DNA of 64,000 nucleotides, from the NCBI RefSeq assembly GCF_002775205.1, contig NC_036455.1, positions 1 through 64,000 of the forward strand. The letters run 5' to 3'. A model generated the notes under the pieces. That model was not told where the DNA came from, made no database searches, and saw only the letters and a list, made by a program, of their open reading frames with translations. This document shows positions 1 to 11,600 of this stretch, piece after piece. A program made the position numbers and the translations under genes. This DNA is from Xiphophorus maculatus (lineage: Eukaryota; Chordata; Actinopteri; Cyprinodontiformes; Poeciliidae). Positions within the stretch are counted from its first letter, which is position 1. Each line of letters begins with the position of its first letter.

Positions 1-698
1 ATTATGTATGTTTATTGTCGTTAGTGTCAGAGACCAAGTAACGGGGATTTTACGGGTCAGGCTTTTTGCTTCTGAAGCCTGAGGAACAACAAGCCCATAG
101 CTTAACAGTAGAGCAGCTCTGGTGTCGGAGTTCTAGTTCAGCTGACTGTTCAGGTTTAAAGTTGTTGCTTTTAGAAAAATATGGCCGTGTTCCTTAAGGT
201 CTCTGTGTTATTTCGCTTTATTAGTTTTGCATGCTTCTTGTGAAGCAGGACTGTGTTTACAGCGGTGTGTTCAGGCGGATCAGTTGCTCGGCTGTCTGGC
301 TCTGGTCTGCTCTCTCATTCCCATAAACTCTCTTTCAGGCTGAGTACAGAAGTGATTCCATGGAAATAACACAGGAGGCTCCTTTACCTTCTTCTTTAGG
401 CTGAAGAAGCTGATCCGGAGTGAAGTGAAGGCTGTAAACTTTGCTGTGCGATGTTAGCTTTAACTGGTAGCGACAAATATTCACAAGCCACCGTCTTCTT
501 AATTCAGGACAGCTTGGAAATCCATGAAAACTTAAAAGCCCTTTATATTAGGAAGACAGCAATGTTCATAGTATTGTTTTATTTGCTTCTGAAATAAGAC
601 TTTGTCTTTTCTAGCTGTCATGGTAACTCAAAGAGGAAAGAAAAGAGCCGCATTTGCGCATGCGGTTGTGATGTCAGCGCAGCAGGTGCAAAGAGCCC
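1..698. other. Unassigned left edge, possible promoter-like patch
   Basis: No convincing coding exon is visible here. The sequence does not resemble the zinc-finger units that follow; paralogy to them starts abruptly at about 699. A TGCGCATGCGG match to the NRF1 consensus lies at 655-665, followed by a CRE-like TGATGTCAGC. Both are common in housekeeping promoters, so a gene transcribed leftwards out of the window is possible but unproven. Confidence 0.3.
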
Positions 699-3298
699 AA
701 TGAAGTAAATGGGAGAAATCGTTCATTGTTTACGACAGAAATGAAAAAAATGAAAAAACCCACACCGAAAAATTTAAGAGCGTAGACAGAGAGACAGATC
801 AGGCGACAAATCCAGCTGACAATTGGAGAATTCTCAAATGTACAGATATTAAATATTTTTTATTTAATAAAATTAATAATAGTTGCCAATGTTGTTAATA
901 TTTACAAGTAAATTTTATTATTTCAAGATATTACTTAATTTGGAACTATCATTACTTTATTTGGGTTAAAATGTGATTTTAATTCACTTTATATTTTTGG
1001 GGTTTATTTACAGAGTTTATTTGTAGGTTAATAATCGTTTAGTTTTTGTTGCTTTGTGTTTATTATTTTACTTTTGTAAGTTAGACATTAAGAACTGTGG
1101 GTCCATTTTCTGTAAGTATAGGGACTGGTATAGGACCAGCATGCACTGGGTTGGGCCTGTGGGTTTTGACCAGAGCAGGAGAGGAAACAATGAAAGTAGT
1201 GATGGTGAGATGCAGCTTCATGAAGCCCTGAGGAACTCCATCCATCTAAAAATTAGTATCAATGCTAAATAAAGCTGCAATCATATGAGGAGAATGACCA
1301 GAATGTTTACTAACATGTACTTGCACCATTCAGTATGATAAAGTAAGTGTATCAGCTGAAATTAGCCAAAATGCTAATGTTAGCATGAATGCTGTCAGTA
1401 GCATGTGGGGCATCACTATTCAGAGATGCAATGAGTTTATAGCAGTTGTTTCACCATGTCTGTAGTTCTGACATTCTGCCATCACTGTGGTTCTAAAGAG
1501 CAGCTCAGAGAGGCAGACCAAAATTCTGTCTATTTTGAGTCTAAGCAGCAGTTATTTTGAGGTGTAGAACAATAGGTGCCTGCCATGCAATGCATAGAGA
1601 TTGCATCCCTATGCATTGCTATGGGCAGGCCCCAAATAGGCAACGTGAAAACAACATGAAGCTTTACAATGAATAAACAAGTTTAAAATGTTTGTGATTC
1701 TGATACATAAATTCTGATTAATCTGGTTGTATGAAACAATGGCTGGATCCAAAAGAAAACTATAAACAAATAGAAAAGAGGGTTGTGATTGGCTTGTTAC
1801 TCGCTATGTCACCAGGGACAACGATTTATTACTAAAAAATAAAAACTTTAACTGCTCAGGTTTAGGTGAGTTCTCTGTCTTACCCGCTTCATTACTCAAC
1901 ACATCACTAATGTAAAGTTTGATCTTTGTTATTTGCTTGTCAAACTGAAAAAATAAACTATAAAAGCAATTTTCAAGTTTTTTGGACATTGAACTTCTTT
2001 TATTTATGTAACTGTTTGGTGTATTAGTTGAAAACGGCGTAAAAATAAAGAAACTGTAAATTCCCACTCATATTTGGCCCATGAATGCACCATTGCCCAT
2101 AGTCATTGTGCCCCTTTTCCCCATAGACTATAAATAAACGCCTCATGGACCGCTCTTGCCTATTGTTACTGAAGAGATTTAAGGCGGCCATCTTGGAGCG
2201 GTCGACCGTTCCACTCAGCTTTATGTTTAACAGACTCAATGACGTATCAGCGCATTTATCAATCATAACTCGCTAAATACTAAACAGATATTTACCAATT
2301 TTTCTGTAAACCTTATTAAAAGGTTAGCAACATTTACAAGGAAATGATTTTTAAAGTATTTTTGAATGACTGATATAAGGTTGAGCATATTTAACTATTC
2401 TTAGTGCGGAAAACAGAATAGAGTCAGAATAGAATGTGTTGATATTTCTGTATTATGATTATTTTACAAAGCACACAACCAGTCATAAGTTCTGAAATAT
2501 GTTATTTAGTAATATCAGTACATATTCATATAAATATACAAACACAAAATAATACAATCAGAGAGAAATAAAGATGCTTAAATAATTATTAATGCTGAAT
2601 AATATGCATTAAACTACACATATTTATATGGACATGCGTATATACATAATATCTATATAGGTTTTATTCATGTTTTCCAGCCGAGGAGGAGCTTAAGAGA
2701 GATTCAGCAGCTGAGATTCATCAGTGCAGTGAATCCGTCTCTCCTTAAAGACATTCCCCACTTCTTCCTCACATGGTCTTTATGAAACCTTCAAAACAAA
2801 AACAGGAGCTATTTTACTTTAGACAGAGTGAAAGAATTTCATATAAATAAGAGTCTTTCCCACCTTGTGTGGAATAATCTAAATCAATGTTAGGGAAAGA
2901 GATCCAAAAAGTGGTGAAATCAACCTTTATTGAAGTTTAACTAATTAGAAAAAGGTTTCACAAATCCCTAACATGGTTCTGAATATTCTGCTGTTAGAGC
3001 AGAATAATCCAGTTCAGGTCTGAAGAGTCCAGGTGTTGTAGTTTTTAAACTAGAATCGAATAAGATGCGGAAGCTAGTGAAAGATTAGGTGGAATAACCC
3101 TTTAGCCATTTCCCGAATCGGAAACTAAATTCAGCTTCGTGTATATGAGCCATTTTCACAGCGTAATTCTGATTCCTGCGTTCATTTGCCTGTTAAAAAT
3201 CATTTATACGGGAAAAGAACATTTACTAAAATGATCCTCATACAGAAAGGTGCAGACATTTAGACCTTAACCTGCATCCAAACGCTGGTGGTTCCTAC
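699..3298 (-). other. Orphan zinc-finger intron, unit 1
   Basis: This stretch is closely similar to the intron of ZNF-A (10200-12438) and partly to that of ZNF-B. The shared parts include a block starting near 1640 that runs to the exon-1 donor. Around 1270-1630 unit 1 differs from the other two copies, which share a different short sequence there. The finger exon that should follow the intron on the minus strand is absent: similarity stops at 699, just where the finger exon of ZNF-B would begin. Nothing else coding is seen. Confidence 0.6.
1578..1625. repeat. Small inverted repeat
   Basis: The 10-bp arms caatgcatag and ctatgcattg flank an 11-bp spacer, and imperfect complementarity continues outward for several bases. 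It lies in the part of unit 1 that is not shared with the other units, so it may belong to a small inserted element. Confidence 0.4.
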
Positions 3299-3482
3299 CT
3301 ATTCGGTGTAAGATTATCTGGGGCCTCCGGGAGAAATCCAGCAGTCTGCGATGATCATCCATCTCTTCCTCCGACTTGACGATGATTTCTTTAAACTCTG
3401 TGAATGTTTCTTCAGCAGCAGTTAACGGCTCGTTGATAAACTCGTTTAGAGAAACAGTCGAACATTCAACCAAACAGACCAT
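3299..3482 (-). pseudogene. Orphan zinc-finger exon 1 (unit 1)
   Basis: The exon opens with ATG at 3482 and encodes 61 residues plus one base, with the conserved core EETFTEFKEIIVKSEEEMD. It ends at an AG|GTAGG donor. It is essentially identical to exon 1 of ZNF-A and ZNF-B, and its frame is intact. However, no acidic-linker/finger exon follows on the minus strand within the window; unrelated sequence begins at 698. It is either a duplicated orphan exon or spliced to an exon beyond the left edge. I infer a broken gene copy. Confidence 0.6.
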
Positions 3483-3497
3483 GCGCCATTTTCTTTG

Positions 3498-3580
3498 TCT
3501 TCTTCTTCTTCTTTGGGATTTTATGACTGTCGTTCATTCATGTCATTGCATTACCGCCACCTTGTGGATCTTACGATCAT
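3498..3580 (-). repeat. I-group LINE 3' end with TTC tract, upstream of unit 1
   Basis: An interrupted TTC run is followed by a short sequence ending in gcattaccgccacctt. The same layout (TTC run, then a gcattaccgccacc block) marks the 3' end of the I-group LINEs at 41932 and 47413, so this is read as an old 3'-end remnant on the minus strand. It lies immediately upstream of the orphan exon 1 and recurs at the equivalent place in ZNF-A and ZNF-C. Confidence 0.6.
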
Positions 3581-4359
3581 CACATCTAAAGATTTCTCAT
3601 TCAGTGCCAGTTCTCTTTGAAAGACGTAAAATCTTTTCTTCCACTTTATCTAAATAAAACAAATACAATATTAGTATTCCAGTTTTCCACAAATCCAAAG
3701 TTAATATTGTCTTCTGATTCGTATCTCCTACATCCCGCAACATGTTTCACAGTTTCTTCACTCCACCAGATCAGAACCTTTCCTATAGTTTCCGTATATC
3801 CACAATGATCGCTGCTGCTTTGTTCGGAGTTACCGCTGGTTCCGCCCATCCTGTGGCTTATTGAGAGCCGATCAGCACCGGCTTGTTCATTTAATTGTGC
3901 GGTGCTGGTGGTCGAGTGTAAAAGACTTTTAACGGTTTTATCTATTTGAATTTTCTACCGGTATTTTAATAATACTGTAGTTTCTTTCTACTGCACTAGA
4001 TTGGTTAAATGCTATTACTCTCTTTAATACTGAAATTATTCAATATATGACCTTAAATTTTACCTTTGCAAGCATTACTATGTCATATTCAAAGTTTTAA
4101 GGAGGGATGTTGGATGTAATTTTAAATTATTCAGTTTAGCTGACAGGTTTGCACTGTTTAACTTTTTCCTGCTGCTTCTACTCATTTCATTTCAGCAAGT
4201 GTTCTGCAGTTGAACTCAAATGTTTCTACAATTTTCAGCAGTAACATTCAGCACTAACACGACATTTTCACAGGAAAGGCAAATGTTCTACTTACTTTCT
4301 AAGACACTAATAATATTTCTATGTGTGGAGGTTAAATTAGTTCCAGCATTAGAAACATG
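3581..4359 (-). promoter_or_regulatory. Upstream flank of unit 1
   Basis: This is non-coding sequence upstream of orphan exon 1. It is closely similar to 12716-13120 upstream of ZNF-A and, more weakly, to 54330-54500 upstream of ZNF-C. Conservation of this flank in three units suggests the zinc-finger promoter lies here. No TATA box or defined start site could be placed. Beyond about 4000 the two left-hand units diverge because unit A has an extra 1.1 kb. Confidence 0.4.
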
Positions 4360-4869
4360 TGTAACCGGGTTCTGCTTCACTCCACTGTACCAGGCCGGCC
4401 CCAGTAACCCCTCGACTCTGCGTTGTGTAGATTTTTAATGAAGACGAGAAGTTTCTGGTTTATCAAGTTTATTTCCTGAATGGGAACATATGGGGAGTTC
4501 AGATCAGTGCAACGGCTCCGCTTCATTCAGCACACTACAACAGAGCGTTAAGTTAGCCTTTAGCTTAGCACATGAAGTGTTTGATAATTTTAACTAAACT
4601 AAAAGTACAAAAATTGGTGCTAGGCACACATCTAGTAATTAATAAATGTCACACTATTTGTCCAAGTTAATAAAAATTATGTTGCTAACACGTTTCTACT
4701 GTGTGCTGAAAAACGCAACTCACCTCTCGTGCAGCTTTCACTGACTGGCACTGAGTGCAGGAGCCAGCAACATTTAACCAGCCACACAGAGAGGGGGCGC
4801 TATTTCCCCATTGCACTGATCCATATAAAGCAAGTGGGATTCTACAACTTAAACCTAAACACTGTTACA
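4360..4869 (-). mobile_element. Solo LTR with CATG target duplication
   Basis: A 510-bp insertion begins TGTAAC and ends GTTACA, so it has LTR-like TG...CA ends. It is bracketed by direct repeats CATG at 4356-4359 and 4870-4873. Unit A has the uninterrupted site near 14545. On the minus strand an AATAAA signal lies about 100 bp before the end, which fits an R-U5 layout and sets the orientation. No internal retroelement genes or second LTR are present, so this is a solo LTR from a retroviral-type or Gypsy-type element; the family is not identified. Confidence 0.7.
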
Positions 4870-5015
4870 CATGGTAATCTATAATAGAAAACAGCTGCAG
4901 CAGAACAGAGAAAAATATAACTAAGACAAAAGACACAACAAATTATTGAAGAAAATATTCAACCATATTTTCTACAATCAAGAAAAATCAATGCATGAAA
5001 ACCAGGTTGTACCAG
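4870..5015 (-). other. Remnant of a zinc-finger 3' flank
   Basis: The sequence resembles 14545-14690 and parts of the 3' flanks of ZNF-A (near 7855-7990) and ZNF-C (near 52080-52200). It is probably the trailing part of the next zinc-finger unit, whose finger exon has been lost. Confidence 0.4.
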
Positions 5016-6029
5016 GTTAGGATTGGCTTTTTTACTTATCACTTGGCGGCGGGGATGTTTATGGACCTGTGAGGGGCTGCTTCCTTTTTCACAGTTGTTG
5101 CGTTGGCTTTTCTGTAGCATCCTTCCTACTGGTGGTGTAGTCGGCAAGTTGAGAGGCTTGTGTTTTTGGCTTATTTGTGTATGAAGTGGTGAAAGTGCTT
5201 GTGTTGGCTGGTGTTTGCATTTTGATTGGCCCCTTTTTTTGGGTCTGGTATCGTTTGCTGTCTGTCTGTCTTGGTGTTAGTATGGGCTGTGATTTATTGC
5301 TTTGCTAGCCTATCTGTGGACACAGCCTGGTGCTGGGCTGGGATTCAGGGCTGTGGGTGGTATTCTTGTTCTGGATATTGCGCTGAGCTGGCTGGTCAGT
5401 CCATTTCTTGGGTTGGGGTTCTTTCAGTCAACCCGGTGGCCTGTATGTCTACTGGATCTTCTTCATTGGGACTAGGTGGATCCTTAGGTTGGCAGGCTGG
5501 GTTTGTGACATGGGATAGGGGTTTGGTTTGAATGATTCCTAAGCTGGTGGTCCTGGTTCTGGTTGGATCTCTGTGTATGAGAAATGCAAGTGGGTGTATG
5601 GCGTCCATTTTTGTTTTGTTTATTTTGACATTATATACATGGGTTTGAATGTCTGGGTGTACACATGAGAATGGGAACATGTGATCTTGTCTCTGTGTGC
5701 CTGGTCTGTCTGTCAGGTTTGGTCTCTGGCTCCCTCCTCTCTGTGATCACCTTTATATCAAGTTGGGTGAGAGGAGGGGGCCCCTATAAAACTTTTTTCT
5801 CACCTTTCTTTTCTCTCCAGCTTTCTTCTCCGTCTCATTACAATTTAATAAAATAAACCCAAAGCAGTTTCTAATAAAGTTTCATGTAATTATATCAGGG
5901 GGAAGCCATAATGGTCCACTTGTGCAAGTCTTTAGGGCTTAACCTTGGTACTCGACAATACTGAGTGTCACACTGTCAGACAGGACAAGTTTAATACAAA
6001 ACACAACAAAAAGACAAAATGCAAGTGTT
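5016..6029. other. T/G-rich stretch, unidentified
   Basis: The plus strand is rich in T and G from about 5030 to 5760, then pyrimidine-rich, and ends near an AATAAAATAAA run at about 5848. An open frame at 5226-5531 exists but has no recognisable domain and a biased composition, so it is not called as a gene. The stretch may be an old transposable element; I cannot name it. Confidence 0.3.
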
Positions 6030-6260
6030 TAGTCAATGGTAAATGTATGTATAGCGATTTATCTAGTGCAGAGGATGCCAAAGTGCTTTACATGTTGATG
6101 GTGGTAAGCTACATTGTAGCCCAGCTGCCCTAGGGCAGACTGACAGAAGCTGCTACACAATGGGCGCCATCGGACTTCTGACTAACAGCAGGCAAGGCAG
6201 GTTTGGTGCCTTGCTCAAGGACTCAACAACTGAGATGGATGTGTGTAGCGCCTTTCTCAA
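6030..6260 (+). repeat. Dispersed fish repeat (LINE 3'-end-like)
   Basis: It contains the phrases AAAGTGCTTTACA and GGTGCCTTGCTCAAGGAC, which recur in many fish genomes as part of an interspersed repeat probably derived from a LINE 3' region. The class assignment is from memory and not secure. Confidence 0.35.
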
Positions 6261-7780
6261 TTGAGCAGATCTGACTGCGAGGTGTAGTGTTAACCAGTTT
6301 GTATAATCAGAAGTAGGTATGGCACGGAGTCATGAGTGGGGTGAATAATTAATACAACTGATACAAAAAAGCAAAGTTTGTTAATATTGCTATTTATTGC
6401 AGTGGCAATAATAATAACAATAATACCAAAACAAAACAATAAATTTCCAAAAACAGAAGGGGAAAAAAACAAACCAACAAAAACAATTATAATAATAATC
6501 ATTGATACTTCAAACGTAATAGAGTCCACAATAGATCCAAGAACAAAAAGAGAATAATTATGTTCCCTTTTCAATACTCAGAGTTTAGTTCGTTTCTGTA
6601 GGGAAAGTGTAGTTCCGTTTTCCTACCACCAGATGGTGGGTGGGTAGCTCGCCATCTTCCGTCATCAAGTGAGTCAATGCAAGGGAAAAAAAAACCTGAC
6701 CTAAAAGGCCAGATAACACACATTAAGTTCATATATAAACATTATATTTATATAAACTAAATGGAAGAGACAAGAAAACAATTAAATATGTACTTGCTAT
6801 ATTTTAACAACTTCATAGAAAAAATAAAAAAGAAAGGAGAGGATAAAAAGAAAAATTTAAATCCTTTTTTTAAAAAAAGCGCACTTCATAATTCAAGTTC
6901 AAAATTGTCTAGATAATATAATTAGCAGTCGTTACAAACAACCAATACTGAATCAAATCAATCAACTTACAAATGTGATTGATCAAAGTAGCTACAAACT
7001 AAATCATATTAGGTACCAAATTTCATCGCTGCACCAACATGGAATGCAACACCAATAAAGAAATCATGGAAAAAATAATCAAATCTAAAGTTGAAAGGTA
7101 AACCCTTAAATATTAAAGGTGTGGTCTTTAATTCGGCTGCAACAGTGTGATTCTTCATTAAGTAAGTAATTAATAAGTAGACTAAACTGATGTGGGCCAC
7201 TGATTGTCGATGGATCAGAGCTAATGCTAATGCTAACTGGCGAAGCAGAGCGAAAATAACGCCCTATTATCTACTCACCGTCGAGTAACGGATTATCTGA
7301 TGAGGTGGATGCAATGATAACTTGCTCAGATCAGGAAGGTTCACCAGCTGTCAATGGATCACAACCTGGCGAGTGATTCAACAGGAGGGAAATATTAGCG
7401 GCGCTATCATTGCAAATGCTATACAACGTCAAGTCAGATGGTATTTAACAACTCACCGCAATCTTCAAGTTTTAGAGATTAAATGAGTGATGAGTCGATT
7501 CAGAAACTCCAGGTTGTTTTACAAACAACCAACAGTGAGTAGCAGCAAGGTGGGGAAGAAAAAACAAAACCCGGAAGCACACATGACAATCAACTTAAAG
7601 GGAAGGTGATTGGGTCATGGCGGACACCTGGGTTACATGTGGGAAGTTTGAACCGGCAACCCATCAGTTACAGGAACCACAGTGGCTACAACCAGTATAG
7701 CTGTAGTACCACCATCTACTGGGTTCAAGGATCAGGCACAACATATACTAAAGGAAAACTCAAAAGTTTTAATGTTAAAT
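6261..7780. other. AT-rich intergenic sequence
   Basis: No gene is visible. Open frames such as those at 6290-6574 and 7009-7200 are low-complexity or lack domains. A short taccaccatctactggg at about 7708 resembles the terminal block of the I-group LINEs and may be a worn fragment. Confidence 0.4.
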
Positions 7781-8607
7781 GAAATGTTACACCTTTATTT
7801 CTTTCTAAAATACATATAAACATAAAAATAGTTTCAACATTAAAATACAGTAATCTAAATGCTGCAGCAGAACAGATCAAAATATTACAGCTAAAACAAG
7901 AGAAAAAAGCAAAATATTAAAAATAATTACATGTACTTTGTGCAATCAATGCATGAAAATTAGTTTGCGGTGAATTTTGCATTTCTTTAAAGTACAAATG
8001 ATTTTTTTTAATTGAATAGATTTTAATTAGGTAGAGTAAAACTGGTTAACATAATTTGAAAGAAATAAAATCAGATTCAATCTCATTTTACATTAAACAC
8101 AAAATTAACACAAATACTGTTTTGTAGAATTTTTTTTAAAACACTCAACCATTATATACATTCTATTGTTGATTTAAAAAACTACAAAAATAAACCCCAC
8201 TCACTCTCTATGGTACAGAATAATACAAATCAATCCCTCAAGTCCAATCATGTGAGAATGTTCTGGAAGGAGTCCATGTCCGGTCAAACTCTGTTAATGC
8301 ATGAAATAGTCAGTGGGCCCCCAAGCCTCTTCATCTATCAGCATCAGTACTGGCACTCCTCAGGGCTGTGTGCTGAGCCCTCTGCTCTTCATGTTGTACA
8401 CACACAACATACAGTTTGACATAAACAGTAAGTTAATACAACAACATACAGTTTATCATTATTGTTTTTTGATGCAGAATATACCAGAAAAATAAAACAT
8501 CAATGAAGGAAAATGTGTCATGGTTGAACATCTCTAAGTATCCAAATGTGAAGATCAAAATGATCACATTTAACAAATACAACACAGGACATTTATGGAA
8601 CATACTT
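7781..8607 (-). other. ZNF-A 3' flank / probable 3' UTR
   Basis: This lies directly after the ZNF-A stop codon on the minus strand. Parts are similar to the 3' flank of ZNF-C and to the remnants at 4870 and 14545. A minus-strand AATAAA (TTTATT on plus) near 7795 is a candidate polyadenylation signal. Confidence 0.4.
8300..8412 (+). mobile_element. LINE reverse-transcriptase fragment
   Basis: The plus-strand frame at 8313 reads TGTPQGCVLSPLLFMLYTH, the conserved PQG block of CR1/L2/Rex1-type reverse transcriptase. Only about 35 codons are present, so it is a short relic. It sits antisense within the ZNF-A 3' flank. Confidence 0.7.
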
Positions 8608-11600
8608 CTACAGCTTTTCAACTGTGTGACGCGTCATGTGCTTAGTTAAACTTTTTTTATGACTAAAACTTTTTAAACAGGTCACACATGAAAACGGCTT
8701 TTCACCAGTGTGAATTATCATGTGCTGAGTTAAATCTGGTTTTCGAATAAAAGTTTTTCCACAGGTCACACATGAAAACGGCTTTTCACCAGTGTGAATC
8801 ATCATGTGCTGAGTTAAACCCGGTTTTTGACAAAAACGTTTTCCACAGTTCACACATGAAAACGGCTTTTCACCAGTGTGAATTATCATGTGCTGAGTTA
8901 AATCCGGTTTTCGAATAAAAGTTTTTCCACAGGTCACACATGAAAACGGCTTTTCACCAGTGTGAATCATCATGTGCTGAGATAAACCCGGTTTTTGACA
9001 AAAACTTTTTCCACAGTTCACACATGAAAACGGCTTTTCACCTGTATGAGTTCTCATGTGTCCAGTTAAATGCTGTTTTCGACTAAAACTTTTTCCACAG
9101 GTCACACATGAAAACGGCTTTTCACCAGTGTGAATCATCATGTGCCGAGTTAAACCCGGTTTTTGACAAAAACTTTTTCCACAGTTCACACATGAAAACG
9201 GCTTTTCACCTGTATGAGTTCTCATGTGTCCAGTTAAATGCTGTTTTTCACTAAAACTTTTTCCACAGTTCACACATGAAAAAGACTTTTCACCAGTGTG
9301 AATCATCATGTGCTTAGTTAAATGCGGTTTTTGACTAAAACTTTTTCCACAGGTCACACATGAAAACGGCTTTTCACCAGTGTGAATCATCATGTGCTGA
9401 GTTAAAGCCAGTTTATAACCAAAACTTTTTCCACAGTTCACACATGAAAACGGCTTTTCACCAGTGTGAATCATCATGTGCCGAGTTAAAGCCAGTTTAT
9501 AACCAAAACTTTTTCCACAGTTCACACATGAAAACGGCTTTTCACCTGTATGAGTTCTCATGTGTCCAGTTAAAAGCTGTTTTCGACTAAAACTTTTTCC
9601 ACAGGTCACACATGAAAATGGTTTTCCACCAGTGTGAATCATCATGTGCCGAGTTAAATCATGTTTTTGAAAAAAACTTTTCCCACAGTTCACACATGTA
9701 AACTGCTTTTCACCCGTATGAGTTCTCATATGAGCATCAAAAACAGATTTGAAAGTCAAACGCTTTTCACAGATGACACATGAGAAAGGTTTTCTTCTTT
9801 CCTGATTTTGTTCCTCAGCTTCAGCAGTTTCCTGGATGATGTCTTGGTTCCTGTTTGGTTCTGATTCAGTGTGGTCTGTTTGCTCATCAAAAGGAACCAC
9901 CATGCAGGTATCAGTCTCCTGTTTTAATTCAATCTGTTCTTCACCCTGACTGCAGTAAACTTCTTTCTCTTCCACTTTTATCTGCTGGTGTTTTAGATCC
10001 TCCTGCTCTTCTTTTATCTGATGATCTTCTGGCTCTTCCTGTTCTTGTTTCACCTGCAGAGGTTCCAGCTCCTCCTGGTACAGAGTGGATCTCCTCTCCT
10101 GGTTATAAACATTACACTTCAGGCAATCTGGAGAAGAAAACAGAGAAAGAGTAATTGGTACCTTTTCTGAAATAAATACGAGTAACAGTTCATCTTTCAA
10201 GACAGAAATGAATAAAAAAAAACAATTGATAATTCAAGAGCGTAGACAGAGATACAGATCAGTCGATATATCCAGCTGACATTTGGGGAAATCTCAAATT
10301 AACGGATATGAAAAAAAATATTTTATTACAAAATTAATTGTAGTAGGGATTATTGTTAATATTTACCTGCAAATTTTATTATTTCAAGATACTATTTATT
10401 TTTATTACTTTGAATTATATTGAAATTTTACTTTAGTTCACTTTATATCTTTATGGTTTATTTATAAACATGAGTTTATTTGTAGGTTAATAGCTGTTTA
10501 GTTTTTGTTCCTTTGTTATTAACTTTTCTAAGTTAGACATTAAGAACTGTGGGTCCATTTTCTGTAAGTATAGGGACTGGTATAGGACCAGCATGCACTG
10601 GGTTGGGCCTGTGGGTTTTGACCAGAGCAGGAGAGGAAACAATGAAAAGTAGTGATGGTGAGATGCAGCTTCATGAAGCCCTGAGGAACTCCATCCAATC
10701 ATTCGACTCATGAGCCGATGCACCGCGGTGCTTCATTTGCTCTACTGTGACATCAACTGGACAATATATGTAAAATAGGCAACGTGAAAACAACATGAAG
10801 CTTTACAATGAATAAACAAGTTTAAAATGTTTGTGATTCTGATACATAAATTCTGATTAATCTGGTTGTATGAAACAATGACTGGATCCAAAAGAAAACT
10901 AGAAACAAATAGAAAAGAGGGTTGTGATTGGCTTGTTACTCGCTATGTCACCAGGGACAACGATTTATTACTAAAAAATAAAAACTTTAACTGCTCAGGT
11001 TTAGGTGAGTTCTCTGTCTTACCCGCTTCATTACTCAACACATCACTAATAAAAAGTTTGATCTTTGTTATTTGCTTGTCAAACGGGAAAAATAAACTAT
11101 AAAAGCAATTTTCAAGTTGTTTGGACATTGAACATCTTTTATTTATATAACTGTTTGGTGTATTAGTTGAAAACGGTGTAAAAATAAAGAAACTGTAAAT
11201 TCCCACTCATATTGGGCCCATGAATGCACCTTTGCCCATAGTCATTGTGCCCCTTTTCCCCATAGACTATAAATAAACGCCTCATGGACCGCTCTTGCCT
11301 ATTGTTACTGAAGAGATTTAAGGCGGCCATCTTGGAGCGGTCGACCGTTCCACTCAGCTTTATGTTTAACAGACTCAATGACGTATCAGCGCATTTATCA
11401 ATCATAACTCGCTAAATACTAAACAGATATTCACCAATTTTTCTGTAAACCTTATTAAAAGGTTAGCAACATTTACAAGGAAATGATTTTTAAAGTATTT
11501 TTGAATGACTGATATAAGGTTGAGCATATTTAACTATTCTTAGTGGGGAAAACAGAATAGAGTCAGAATAGAATGTGTTGATATTTCTGTATTATGATTA

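Noticed and set aside
1-698. Possible missing finger exon of unit 1
   Set aside because: No C2H2 motif in any frame here; similarity to the zinc-finger units starts only at 699.
2024-2266. 80-codon frame duplicated at 11163-11405, possible small conserved gene
   Set aside because: The two copies lie in recently duplicated intron sequence and are kept only because of that; similar conservation extends outside the frame.
4360-4869. Full LTR retroelement around the LTR
   Set aside because: No primer-binding site, internal genes or second LTR within reach; flanks are the zinc-finger unit.
5226-5531. 101-codon open frame in the T/G-rich stretch, with hydrophobic residues
   Set aside because: The composition follows the DNA bias, there is no domain or splice context, and the opposite strand is equally open.
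9360-9590. Plus-strand open frame opposite ZNF-A with repeated HMKTAFHQCESS motifs
   Set aside because: It is the antisense shadow of the repeated finger codons.
8608-10127. Regular 84-bp direct repeats that could look like a CRISPR-type or satellite array
   Set aside because: Each unit is one C2H2 finger (28 codons) in a single open frame; the repeat is the coding sequence of a zinc-finger protein.
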